From Sulfodiicoccus acidiphilus (GTDB lineage Archaea; Thermoproteota; Thermoprotei_A; Sulfolobales; Sulfolobaceae): a stretch of 64,000 bases of DNA. This document shows, piece by piece, positions 36,938 to 45,643 of this stretch. The position numbers and the translations under genes were made by a program. The stretch is from the NCBI RefSeq assembly GCF_003967175.1, contig NZ_AP018553.1:1537982-1601981 (forward strand), in the 5' to 3' direction. Position 1 is the stretch's first letter; every line of letters starts with the position of its first letter. A model generated the notes under the pieces. The model was not told the DNA's origin, did not search any database, and was given only the letters and a program-made list of their open reading frames with translations.

Positions 36938-36946
36938 AATATATTG
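36938..36946 (-). promoter_or_regulatory. TATA box of the leftward uronate operon
   Basis: AATATATT is centred 26 bases before the GTG at 36916 read on the minus strand, so the leftward operon starts as a leaderless mRNA. It lies next to the 19-bp palindrome. Confidence 0.55.
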
Positions 36947-36949
36947 TTT

Positions 36950-36968
36950 AAGTTCGATGGTCGAACTT
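36950..36968. promoter_or_regulatory. Perfect palindrome AAGTTCGA-TGG-TCGAACTT, likely operator of divergent operons
   Basis: Two 8-bp arms are exact reverse complements around TGG. The site sits just upstream of the TATA box of the leftward operon and 33 bases upstream of the rightward TATA-like AATCATATTA (37001-37010). This position fits a dimeric regulator controlling both operons. No other copy was noticed in the window. Confidence 0.6.
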
Positions 36969-37032
36969 GGCGTACGCTTTCTCATTCGATGTCGGAGGTT
37001 AATCATATTAGTTACTACCTTAAATTAAATGT

Positions 37033-37788
37033 ATGAACAAGAGTAGACGATTCAAGAGGCTATTTCCCGACGGAATGTCGCTCATCGTTGCCATGGACCA
37101 CGGCGTTACGTACGGCCCGATGAAGGGTATCGAAAGGCTAAAGGTGGCCGTGGAAAGGGTATCTCGGGGTGGAGCTGACGCAGTTATGGTCTCGGTGGGT
37201 TCGATCAAGTCCATCGAAGACGTCCTCTCTCCTTCCATCTCTGTGGTTGCCACGGTTTTCGACAGGGAAGACGTGGTAGCGGCCCTCAAGTTGGGGGCTG
37301 ACGGAGTTAAGACCACCTACTTCGGCGAGGTACCACTACCCTCAGGCCAGGCAGTTAGGTTGAGGGAGGTCGCCAGGGAGGCTGACGATTGGGGCGTCCC
37401 TTACCTCATCGAGGTCGTTCCAGTGGACGAGAGGGGGGAGGTGGTCTACGAGCCACGGAGGGTCGCTCTCTCCGCCAGGGTGGGTGCTGAGCTCGGTGGA
37501 GACGTGGTGAAGGTGCCATACACCGGAGATCCACGGAGCTTCAGGGAGGTGGTGGAGGGATGTCCAATTCCTGTAGTGATCATGGGGGGCCCGAAATTGG
37601 ACAGACAGGACCAGGTCCTCTCAATGGTCAGGGAGGCAGTAGACGCTGGAGGTGCAGGGGTGGCCTTCGGTAGGAACGTATGGGGGCACCAGGACGTCGA
37701 AGGAATGACAAGGGCGTTGAGGGGAGTGATTCACCAGGGTTGGTCGGTCCAGATCGCCATGGCCTCCTCTTTCACCCAAGAACGGTAG
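37033..37788 (+). CDS. DeoC/FbaB-type class I aldolase
   Basis: Aldolase of 251 residues resembling archaeal class I fructose-bisphosphate aldolases and LacD-like enzymes. AMDHGVTYGP near the N-terminus and the likely Schiff-base Lys in DVVKVPYTGD are seen, with a phosphate-binding VVIMGGPK and GVAFGRNVW. A TATA-like AATCATATTA 27 bases upstream indicates leaderless translation from ATG. Seven bases separate it from a PfkB kinase, so phosphorylation then aldol cleavage of a keto sugar or sugar acid is the natural reading. It could also be an ordinary Fba, or a 2-amino-3,7-dideoxy-heptulosonate synthase homologue. Confidence 0.85.
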   Translation: MNKSRRFKRLFPDGMSLIVAMDHGVTYGPMKGIERLKVAVERVSRGGADAVMVSVGSIKSIEDVLSPSISVVATVFDREDVVAALKLGADGVKTTYFGEVPLPSGQAVRLREVAREADDWGVPYLIEVVPVDERGEVVYEPRRVALSARVGAELGGDVVKVPYTGDPRSFREVVEGCPIPVVIMGGPKLDRQDQVLSMVREAVDAGGAGVAFGRNVWGHQDVEGMTRALRGVIHQGWSVQIAMASSFTQER

Positions 37789-37795
37789 ACCGAGA

Positions 37796-38767
37796 TTGAC
37801 CTCAACCCTTCTGATAGGGTTTTCGATGGTAGACGTTTTGGTGCGTGTACCAAGGCTTCCCGGCCCGGGGGAGGTTGTCCAAGCACACACGCTGACTAGC
37901 CCAGGTGGGCACCCTGTCAACGTCTCCGTTGACCTGAGGGGATTGGGATTCCACGGCCGAATCTGTGTCTCCTCTGCTGTGGGGCCGGATCCGTGGGGGG
38001 CCTACTTGGCTGAGGAATTAGGATCGGTCGGTGTGACCTTCGTCCCCCTGGTAGTTCCCTTGGAGACCGGCAGGACAGTGGTAATAGTGGAGGACGGCCT
38101 AGACAGGAGGTTCCTCACCTTTCACGGCGCGAACGAGGCGCTCAGCAGGGACTGGACCCTGAAGCTCTTGGAAAGCGAGAACCCGGACCTCCTGTACTTA
38201 GCCATGGGACTGGTGGGAGAAGTGGACACGGCAGCTCCGGAACTGTTGGATAGGGCTAGGGAGCTCGGGGCTGTGACAGTACTCGACTTCAGTCTCTCTG
38301 GGGGAAAGAGGAAGGAGATAGCCTCAGCAGTGAAGCACGCCGACGTCGTTCACTGTAACGTCGATGAACTCCTCTCCCTCAGCGGTGAGTCGGAGCTTCT
38401 CAAGGCGGCGAAGTTGAGGGGAAACTCGACGGCCCTGTTCGTGACTGATGGGAGTAGGGGTGCGCACCTGTTCGTCGGGGATCGTCACCTAGCCCAAGGT
38501 CCCTTCCAGGTGGAAGAGGCGAACCCGACTGGGGCGGGGGATGCCTTCACGGCCGGGCTTATCTTTCGTCTCCTCGTCGACAGAAGGGCACTGTCCGACC
38601 TAGATCAACAGGCAGCTTCGTTGACCTTCGCGCAGGCGGTGGGGGCGGCGAAGGTGACCAAGCTCAGGTCCTCAGGAGTCACGATGGAGGAAGTGAACAA
38701 GGTATTGGAGGCTCAAGGGGAATCCGTGATGTCTACGTTGATTGTGGAGCGGATCCGCGACTCCTAG
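37796..38767 (+). CDS. PfkB-family carbohydrate kinase
   Basis: Ribokinase-fold sugar kinase of 323 residues. It has the N-terminal GGHPVNVSVDLRGLG substrate region and the C-terminal NPTGAGDAFTAGL anion-hole motif with the catalytic Asp. TTG start seven bases after the aldolase stop. Candidate substrates are 2-keto-3-deoxygluconate, 5-dehydro-2-deoxygluconate (as in inositol breakdown) or a ketohexose; the sequence does not decide. It likely feeds the neighbouring aldolase. Confidence 0.92.
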   Translation: MTSTLLIGFSMVDVLVRVPRLPGPGEVVQAHTLTSPGGHPVNVSVDLRGLGFHGRICVSSAVGPDPWGAYLAEELGSVGVTFVPLVVPLETGRTVVIVEDGLDRRFLTFHGANEALSRDWTLKLLESENPDLLYLAMGLVGEVDTAAPELLDRARELGAVTVLDFSLSGGKRKEIASAVKHADVVHCNVDELLSLSGESELLKAAKLRGNSTALFVTDGSRGAHLFVGDRHLAQGPFQVEEANPTGAGDAFTAGLIFRLLVDRRALSDLDQQAASLTFAQAVGAAKVTKLRSSGVTMEEVNKVLEAQGESVMSTLIVERIRDS

Positions 38768-38801
38768 AAACCTTTATTGAGCTCCGAGGAGTTGGTTTCC
38801 C

Positions 38802-39875
38802 ATGGACAAACTCAGAGTCGGCGTGATAGGCGTAGGAGGACATGGCAGGAATAGACATCTCGTCCCTTACAGGAGACTCGAAGATGTAGAGTTAGTTGCG
38901 GTGGCCGACGTGAACCAAGACACCGCCAGGAAAGTGGGGGAGGAGTTCGGTGTGGCCCACTACGTGGACTACAAGGAGATGTTGGACAAGGAGAAGCCCG
39001 ACTTAGTGAGCGTTGTAACACCGACCGGACTGCACGCTAGAATAGCGTCAGACGCACTTAAGGCGGGGGCCGACGTGTTAGTTGACAAGCCCGCAGGGGC
39101 GAACCTAAGGGAGGTCATGGAACTTTTCAACCTCTCGAGGGAGGTCAGGAAGAGAGTCATGGTGGGCTACTGGTCTAGGTTCTCTCCGGCCCTCTCTTAC
39201 GTTCTCAGCCTCGCCAGGGACGGGGCGCTTGGCCAGGTGTATCACGTCTCGGCCTCCATAGTTAGAAGGCGGGGAATTCCGGGGTTACCAACCTTCATAG
39301 ACAAGTCGCTCAACGGTGGAAGAGGTGCCCTCCTGGACATAGGGTGCTACGTCATAGACAACGCCTTGGCACCGCTGGGCTTCCCACCTCCCAGGAGCGT
39401 TTCTGGAGCAATTTACTCTAAGATAGGAGTGAGGAGGGAGGAAGTCCCCTTGAACTGGGGTTCCTGGGATCCGTCAAAGTTCGACCTAGAGGACTACGCA
39501 GTTGCTTTGGTCAAGTTCGATCGCTTCACCATGTCCCTGGAAGTCGGGTGGGCCGCCAACGTCTCCCATCAGGGTGAGGTCACCTTGGTGAGGATTCTAG
39601 GAGACGAAGGCGGGGTGGAGATGAGGGGGACAGAGGCCATCACTGACGTCACCTTCCACGGAGTTCAGGCCGGCCACGTCGTTGACGTGAAGCCCCACCT
39701 GAAGAAGGCGGACCTGCCCTTCGAAATGGTGAGGGAGTTCGTGAGCTCGGTGAGGGAAGGAAGAGACCCCTCTCCCAACCTCAGGGAGAGCTTGATACTC
39801 CACGCCGTTATAGATGGTATCTACAACTCCGCGGAGGAGGGGAAGGAAGTCACCCTAACCTCACTTTCAGGGTGA
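38802..39875 (+). CDS. Gfo/Idh/MocA-family oxidoreductase
   Basis: Oxidoreductase of 357 residues. It has VGVIGVGGHGRNRHL at the N-terminus, DKP in place of the usual EKP (DVLVDKPAGAN), and GGRGALLDIGCYVIDN, where the usual catalytic His is replaced by Tyr. CCTTTATTGA at 38771-38780 is a TATA candidate 26 bases before the ATG. It follows the kinase gene and overlaps the convergent GH38 gene by 26 bases. In an isomerase-type uronate route it could reduce a ketouronate, but this is a guess. Confidence 0.9.
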   Translation: MDKLRVGVIGVGGHGRNRHLVPYRRLEDVELVAVADVNQDTARKVGEEFGVAHYVDYKEMLDKEKPDLVSVVTPTGLHARIASDALKAGADVLVDKPAGANLREVMELFNLSREVRKRVMVGYWSRFSPALSYVLSLARDGALGQVYHVSASIVRRRGIPGLPTFIDKSLNGGRGALLDIGCYVIDNALAPLGFPPPRSVSGAIYSKIGVRREEVPLNWGSWDPSKFDLEDYAVALVKFDRFTMSLEVGWAANVSHQGEVTLVRILGDEGGVEMRGTEAITDVTFHGVQAGHVVDVKPHLKKADLPFEMVREFVSSVREGRDPSPNLRESLILHAVIDGIYNSAEEGKEVTLTSLSG

Positions 39876-42783
39876 CGATCTCCCTGTTTCCGTAGTCCAA
39901 GGAGACCGAGTTCCCTTCCACCCTGAGTTTCTTCTGAACACCGTTAAGTTCTAACAAGTCCGTGGCCTCTGCGGCACTCACTGGCCTGTTGAACCTTAGG
40001 ACGCAGTTTCCCCTCCTGTTCTGGAACTCGAAGAGTCTGAGCACCACGGAGTCGTCGTCCTCCCCGATCTTCACGGCCTCCAGCACTAGGTCTCCCTCAA
40101 CCGACAGCTGAGAAGGAAGGTCGGAGGAGGCCCTGACTACCCTGAGTGGCACGTTTAGCTCCCATGCCCTCCTAACTGGAAGTCCGTCCCTCCAGGTTCC
40201 CCGGTGTGGGAGGAGAGAGTAGGTGAACTTCGTCTCTTCTAGGTCGGTAGCTGGGTCTGGGAATATGGGTGTCCTAGTCAGGGTGATCCCGACCGAACTT
40301 CCCTTAACGGCCACGCCGTATTTTCCGTCGTTCAGGAGAGAAACACCGTAGTCTCCCTCAGAGAGATCTACGAACTTCTGCATTGGGGCCTCGAACCTCG
40401 CAGCCTCCCAGCTGGTGTTCCTGTGGGTTGGTCTCTCCGTCACCCCGAAGGGCGCGTCCACCACGTAATTCTCGGCGTTGACATCGAAGTCGAACCACGC
40501 CTTAACCATCAATTCCCTGTCCCTCATCCTCACAACCGTGAAGAAGTCGAGTCTGTCGGAGTCCGCCAGTAACCTCACCTTTTGCTCTATTTCGTTCCTT
40601 CCGAACTTCCTTATAGTGGTCACTTCTCCCATGAGAGGTCCGCGCGCCGTCACTTCGACGTGAGACGCCTTAATGTGGGTCGAGGCTAGTTCGTAGCTCG
40701 CCTCGACGTCCCACGCATCGTTAGGACCTGGAACGTTCTCGTACACCACAATTCTGTTGCCGCCTCCCTTGATGACCTGTCTTCCCTCCCTAAGGTCGAC
40801 CACCGACTCCACTTCCCCGCTCTGATTCAACGTCACCCTCAGCAGGCCGTTATCGAGGACTATCCAGTCGTCTCCCTCCTCCACCCTCACCGGTGTGGTG
40901 GGTTGAGAGGGCGAGAGCTTAGAGCAACCCATTGGGGGGACCGTCGTCCTGACCAACGTTCCACCTTCAACCTCCTGACCCCCTTCTAACTCAGCGTTCA
41001 CCTTAACGTAGTCGGTCCTGCTCCACTGGAGCGAGTTGCAGGCAACCAACTGGTCTCCCGAACCAAGGAGCTTGGAGAGGGCCTCCCCAGTCAGGGACTC
41101 TGCCTCATTGATCACTTCCTCCAGTTCCCTGTAGGCGACTTTGTAGACGTCCCTTATGGCGGAGCCTGGGAGTACGTCGTGGAACTGGTCCTTCAGTACG
41201 ACCTTCCATAGGCGCTGGAACCTCTCTCTAGCGTAAGTTCCTGCAATCGAGGACCAGATCTCGGCCTCCCTTAGGGCGAGTTCTGCCCTCCTGTTGAGAT
41301 ACTTCATTGCGGAGTGCGAAGTGAACACCCCCCTGTGCGTCTCGACGTAAAGCTCACCTCTCCACTGGTCGACAGGGGATATCTTGGAGAGCTCCGTGCT
41401 CACTCCTCCCAGGGACACCTTGGGTAGTACTGGCAGTTCTTCTATCGCCTCCGCCCTTAGTAACATCTCCTCGGTGGGGCCACCCCCTCCGTCGCCGTAG
41501 CCGTAAGCGTAGAGCATGGGCTGGTCCTTCTCCTTCCACCCTCTCCACTGTTCTACCACGCTTGAGGCACTGAAGTCCGAGTTGTAACCTCCCTTCCCGT
41601 GTCCGAAGGCCACGGCCGGGATCTTGGAACCGTCGGGGGCAACCCAGTGGAACACGTTGTAGGGGAAAGTGTTGGTGTCGTTCCAGAACACCTTGTGTGT
41701 CGCGAAGGCCTTTGCCCCTCCTAGTCTGGCTACCTCGGGGACGGTAGATGCGAAGCCGAACGTGTCTGGGAGCCAGAGGACTTCTGCCAGTCTTCCGAAC
41801 TCCCTCAGGAAGAACCTCTGGGAATACAACAACTGCCTAGCCAGAGACTCTCCTGTGACCATGTTGGTGTCAGTTTCCACGTAAGAGGCGGCTAGTTCCC
41901 ACTTCCCCTCCTTCACCTTTTCCTTAATCCGCTGGAAGAGCTCTGGGTGGTCCTCCTTCAGCCACTCGTAGTATATCGATGCGCTCTGGACGTGGTGGAA
42001 GTCGTACCTGTCCATCAGAGTGAGGACTGTGGAGAAGGTCCTGTGCACTTTCCTCCTAGTCTCGTCGAAGTTCCAGAGCCATGCCGTGTCTATGTGGGCG
42101 TGTCCCACCGCTATCAATAGGCCGCGTTTTCCGTACTTCCTCCTCAGTTCCCCCAATCCCTCCTTCAGGTACAACAGGGCCTTCTCGAACCTAGAGCCGT
42201 CTTCCTCCTCAGCGTATATGGGCTCTAGGTCCTTCTCGATGGACGCAGGAAACCTTTCCACCCACCTAGGGAGGCCTGCTGCCTTAACGGCGAGGATGAG
42301 CTGATCCCTAGACACAGTCCTGAATGGTGCCTTGGCTAAGGCCTTGGAGAGCAAGGAGAGCATGTCCTCTTCCAACTCTGGATCCTTGAGCGACCTGACT
42401 GCGTCTAGGATAGAACTTCCGTAAGCCCAAAGTCTGAGGGCACTGAAGTCCCTCTCCACCGCAACAGGCGTTCCTAAGTTAACTTCCACCTTCTCCCCGA
42501 AGTCCATGAGGTTAGAGAATTCGACGCTCACCTCGTGCCTGCCCACCGGAACAGGCACAGATATGTGATATCTGTCTATCTCGAAGTGAGGTCTCCCGTC
42601 GAGCTTGACCAGTGCACTGCCCGCACTGTCCACCACCATCAGCCTGAAGTTTCCACCTGTCGAGTCCACGTTCACTTTCCCCACGTTCCCTTTGGCCTCT
42701 TCCCACTTGAGGAAGGTGGGTCTCTTGAACGAGCTCGCGAGGACGTAGTTAAGCCGTGATTCGAGTTCTTGATGAGTTCTCAT
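39850..42783 (-). CDS. GH38 alpha-mannosidase
   Basis: Large intracellular alpha-mannosidase of 977 residues, matching the S. solfataricus GH38 enzyme in size and layout. HAHIDTAWLW gives zinc ligands, and WLPDTFGF contains the nucleophile Asp. HHVQSASIYYEW and the C-terminal all-beta region (from about residue 580) are as expected. No signal peptide. It would trim mannose from oligosaccharides or from N-glycans. A TATA-like AAAAATAAAAAT (42801-42815) sits 25 bases before the ATG, suggesting a leaderless transcript. Confidence 0.95.
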   Translation of the reverse strand: MRTHQELESRLNYVLASSFKRPTFLKWEEAKGNVGKVNVDSTGGNFRLMVVDSAGSALVKLDGRPHFEIDRYHISVPVPVGRHEVSVEFSNLMDFGEKVEVNLGTPVAVERDFSALRLWAYGSSILDAVRSLKDPELEEDMLSLLSKALAKAPFRTVSRDQLILAVKAAGLPRWVERFPASIEKDLEPIYAEEEDGSRFEKALLYLKEGLGELRRKYGKRGLLIAVGHAHIDTAWLWNFDETRRKVHRTFSTVLTLMDRYDFHHVQSASIYYEWLKEDHPELFQRIKEKVKEGKWELAASYVETDTNMVTGESLARQLLYSQRFFLREFGRLAEVLWLPDTFGFASTVPEVARLGGAKAFATHKVFWNDTNTFPYNVFHWVAPDGSKIPAVAFGHGKGGYNSDFSASSVVEQWRGWKEKDQPMLYAYGYGDGGGGPTEEMLLRAEAIEELPVLPKVSLGGVSTELSKISPVDQWRGELYVETHRGVFTSHSAMKYLNRRAELALREAEIWSSIAGTYARERFQRLWKVVLKDQFHDVLPGSAIRDVYKVAYRELEEVINEAESLTGEALSKLLGSGDQLVACNSLQWSRTDYVKVNAELEGGQEVEGGTLVRTTVPPMGCSKLSPSQPTTPVRVEEGDDWIVLDNGLLRVTLNQSGEVESVVDLREGRQVIKGGGNRIVVYENVPGPNDAWDVEASYELASTHIKASHVEVTARGPLMGEVTTIRKFGRNEIEQKVRLLADSDRLDFFTVVRMRDRELMVKAWFDFDVNAENYVVDAPFGVTERPTHRNTSWEAARFEAPMQKFVDLSEGDYGVSLLNDGKYGVAVKGSSVGITLTRTPIFPDPATDLEETKFTYSLLPHRGTWRDGLPVRRAWELNVPLRVVRASSDLPSQLSVEGDLVLEAVKIGEDDDSVVLRLFEFQNRRGNCVLRFNRPVSAAEATDLLELNGVQKKLRVEGNSVSLDYGNREIVTLKVRLG

Positions 42784-42800
42784 CGAAATGTGAGCTGCTA

Positions 42801-42815
42801 TGAAAAATAAAAATC
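42801..42815 (-). promoter_or_regulatory. TATA box of the GH38 gene
   Basis: On the minus strand the T-rich AGATTTTTATTTTTC is centred 25 bases before the ATG at 42783 in a 43-base gap after malA, giving the mannosidase its own promoter. Confidence 0.5.
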
Positions 42816-42826
42816 TTCTCGCTAAC

Positions 42827-44824
42827 CTATCCGAGCTTCACCTCCTTCCTCTTCCCTCCTACCTTCAAAGTCCTCTTGCTCTCGCCTAACACAGTGACCT
42901 TGTCCACCAACAGTTCCCCAGAGAAGGTCAGGGCTCTTCCCTTTGTCGAAGCGATCGTCCCGTCCCTCAACTTCAGCTCTCCCCCATCGCCGTACACCAC
43001 GAAATCCACCCCTTCCTCTCCCGTCATCGGCACTACGGCACCTTCCCTAGCATATAGTGGGATCTCCGAGACGGAGTCTGCCCACGTCGGGCCAGCGTAC
43101 TCCTTCCCTGTCCAGAACTCGGACCACCTCCCTCTCGGTAGGTAGACTTTCCTACTTTCAACGCCAGGAGCCACAATGGGGGCCTGAAGTAGGTGGGAGC
43201 CGACCATGAACTCATCGTCGAGCCTGTAGACGTTCTCGTCGTCTTGGAAGTGATAGGCCAAAGGCCTTACGATAGGGTGCCCCTTCTCGTGGGCCTCTAG
43301 AACCAGCGCACTTAGGTAGGGTAAGAACGCGTACCTTAGGCTGACCACCCGTCTTACCTTCTCCTTCCAAAGGTCCGGCAAGTTGTAGGGCTCTTGGTCC
43401 ACTCCACCCTTTGCCTTGTGGTTCCTGAACAGGGGGAAGAAGAGGGCGGCCTCGTAGAACCTCACTAGAAGTTCGGGCGAGGAGGACGCATTGACCCTCT
43501 GGAACCTCCCCGAGAACCCCCCTATGTCACATCCAACGTATGGAACACCGCTCACTGAAAGTCCCTGGATCAGCACCAGTTGTAGCCTGAGATCGTCCCA
43601 GCTGGACACGTTGTCTCCTGTCCAGACGGCGGTGTACTTCTGGGAACCGGCGTACGCTGCCCTCGAGAGGACGAAGACGTCATCCCTGGTTTCCCTCAGG
43701 GCAGCGTAGGTCGCTTGGGCCTCGTAGTAACCGTAGGCGTTGTGGACGACGGCGTGGGGAACTTTCCTTCCGTCGTCCAGCGTGTGCACCGCGTCCTCGT
43801 CGATCGTCTTGCTCTCCTTGAAGAGCACTGCCGGCTCGTTCATGTCCAACCATATGGCGTCCACTCCTTGCGACAGGAGTTCCTTGAGCTTGGCCTTCCA
43901 CCAACTCCTCGCCCTCTCGTTGAGGAAATCTATCCAAGCCGAGTGACCAGGCCACATCCTATCCACGTAGATCTCTCCCGTTGGCCTCTCCACGAAGCAA
44001 CCAAGGGCCTCCGCGAACGGCCCGTAGCCCTGTTCGACCTTAAGGCAAGGGCTCACTATCGTGATCAGCTTAACTCCCATTGAATGTAGCTTCCGGGACA
44101 GTTCGGCCGGGTCTGGGAACCTTCCCCTGTCCCACGTGAACATCCTGTACTTATCCATGTAGTCTATGTCGAGGTACACCGCACTTACCTTGAACCCTTC
44201 CTTAAGGTGCTCCTCGACTATCTTCACCACGTAGTCCTGGGGGTAGTACGAGTACCTGCTTATTTGGTATCCCAGGGCCCACTCTGGCAGTAGGAACGGC
44301 TTCCCCGTGAGCTCCGTGTAGGCCTCCACCACTTCTTCAACTGACTTCCCTTGAAACACGAAGAGTTCCGCCGATCGCTCTGGGACGAAGAACGTCAACT
44401 TGTCGTACTCAAAGTTTCCGACGTCGACCACGACCCTGGAGGCCGAGTTGACGAAGTAGCCAACCGTTTTCCCGTCCGTAACTGAGATGAGGAAGTTGAT
44501 TGATTTGTACATGGGGTCCGTGTACCAGAAATACACGCCCCCGACGTCGGTGTTCCACATCTGTACAGTTATCCTCCTCCGATCGAGTTCGAACGCCTTC
44601 TCTCCCAGTCCCAGGACGTGTTCCCTGAAGCCGAGCTTCTTCTGAATTACTATTCCGCTCCCTTTCAACGGGGACGGTGGTTGTCCCTCGTAAACGTCCA
44701 AGGACTCGGGCAGTTCGCCCAAAGAAGACCCATCACCCTTGAACGGGAACTCCACCACAGGCCTCGGGTCGTTCACGGAGACCTTGAAAGTGTTCTTACC
44801 CCTTAGCACATCCACCTTGGGCAT
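42827..44824 (-). CDS. malA: GH31 alpha-glucosidase (MalA-like)
   Basis: Alpha-glucosidase of 665 residues, close to the 693 or so of Sulfolobus MalA. The catalytic Asp is in DAIWLDMNEPAVLF, and the region before it (AVYLDIDYMDKYRMFTWD) and after it (AVWTGDNVSSWDDLR, YVGCDIGGFSG) is well kept. N-terminal beta domain includes VLGLGEKAFELDRRR. It hydrolyses terminal alpha-1,4 glucose from maltodextrins or imported oligosaccharides. No signal peptide. A TATA-like element (ATTTAAGC, 44848-44855 on the plus strand) lies 27 bases before the ATG, so the mRNA is leaderless. Confidence 0.95.
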   Translation of the reverse strand: MPKVDVLRGKNTFKVSVNDPRPVVEFPFKGDGSSLGELPESLDVYEGQPPSPLKGSGIVIQKKLGFREHVLGLGEKAFELDRRRITVQMWNTDVGGVYFWYTDPMYKSINFLISVTDGKTVGYFVNSASRVVVDVGNFEYDKLTFFVPERSAELFVFQGKSVEEVVEAYTELTGKPFLLPEWALGYQISRYSYYPQDYVVKIVEEHLKEGFKVSAVYLDIDYMDKYRMFTWDRGRFPDPAELSRKLHSMGVKLITIVSPCLKVEQGYGPFAEALGCFVERPTGEIYVDRMWPGHSAWIDFLNERARSWWKAKLKELLSQGVDAIWLDMNEPAVLFKESKTIDEDAVHTLDDGRKVPHAVVHNAYGYYEAQATYAALRETRDDVFVLSRAAYAGSQKYTAVWTGDNVSSWDDLRLQLVLIQGLSVSGVPYVGCDIGGFSGRFQRVNASSSPELLVRFYEAALFFPLFRNHKAKGGVDQEPYNLPDLWKEKVRRVVSLRYAFLPYLSALVLEAHEKGHPIVRPLAYHFQDDENVYRLDDEFMVGSHLLQAPIVAPGVESRKVYLPRGRWSEFWTGKEYAGPTWADSVSEIPLYAREGAVVPMTGEEGVDFVVYGDGGELKLRDGTIASTKGRALTFSGELLVDKVTVLGESKRTLKVGGKRKEVKLG

Positions 44825-44847
44825 GTACTATGTATTGCTCGAGAACG

Positions 44848-44855
44848 ATTTAAGC
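44848..44855 (-). promoter_or_regulatory. TATA box of malA
   Basis: Minus-strand GCTTAAAT is centred 27 bases before the malA ATG at 44824. Confidence 0.5.
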
Positions 44856-45043
44856 CTGGAGGTTCAAACGACCTCTAAGTGGAAACGACACGTGGTAAAC
44901 GGATGTTCCCCTTTCTCCACCTCATGGCTCTGCGCACTTCCCCTCTGCAGATTGAGATTTAAGTAAATACGAGATTCACTCATATCAATAGTAGAAAGTC
45001 TTTTAGGAAAACTCATACTTATACTGCAGTAGGTGATGTATAA

Positions 45044-45199
45044 ATGATAACCACAGGGGTTGAAGCAAAGAAGAAGGAAGTGCCGGTTGAGTTTGTTGAT
45101 CTAGGAGAACTTCCAGAGGAGTACGTGAGGTCCGAGTTCCCAGAGGATTGGAAGTACATCCAGCGAGTAAGGGATTCACTTAATCACTGGTTTCTTTAG
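45044..45199 (+). CDS. Small hypothetical protein, 51 residues
   Basis: An open frame with an excellent ribosome-binding site (AGGTGATG about nine bases before ATG) encodes a 51-residue acidic/basic protein starting MITTGVEAKKKEVPVEF and containing DLGELPEEYVRSEFPEDW. I do not recognise it. It sits alone between malA, which runs the other way, and a 440-base gap. The strong leader is unusual in this window, where most genes look leaderless, which supports a real gene. It could be a small regulator or subunit. Confidence 0.6.
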   Translation: MITTGVEAKKKEVPVEFVDLGELPEEYVRSEFPEDWKYIQRVRDSLNHWFL

Positions 45200-45643
45200 C
45201 CCAGACAATTAGTTTCAGACCTCTTAGTAAACAGTTTCAGTTAGCTGCTCACTTCTCCCTCCCCTAGGGTAGACACCAGAGGAACGGACGGGAGCGCCAG
45301 TGATTCCGCTTCGAGGAATTCGTTAGGAATGCGTGAAAAAAGGCCTTTCCTACCTCGTTGAGGTATGGGAAGGGATCCGGCTATGGGACACGGCAGTCCA
45401 GTTCGACACCTCTAATTGGAGCAACTTCCCACTTAGTCAACACCTTCGGCGAATTAACAAACTATGGCTATGTCCATAGTTAACTATGTCACTTCGTAGG
45501 AGTGGTTTAGTGAATTCGAGGTGCCAAAGTGGACTTGTTCTCCAGAGGGTCAGAGACACGATCTCGTTATAGGTAAGTCTGGCCGATTCCAAAGTTAGAT
45601 AACGCGCTCGAAGAGTCCCTCTGGGTGCCCAACGAGGTTCGAA
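45200..45643. other. 444-base gap after the small gene
   Basis: No gene is recognised. An 8-bp inverted repeat AACTATGG-N6-CCATAGTT at 45460-45481 could form a hairpin or a protein-binding site. No tRNA or other RNA could be folded by eye. Confidence 0.35.
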
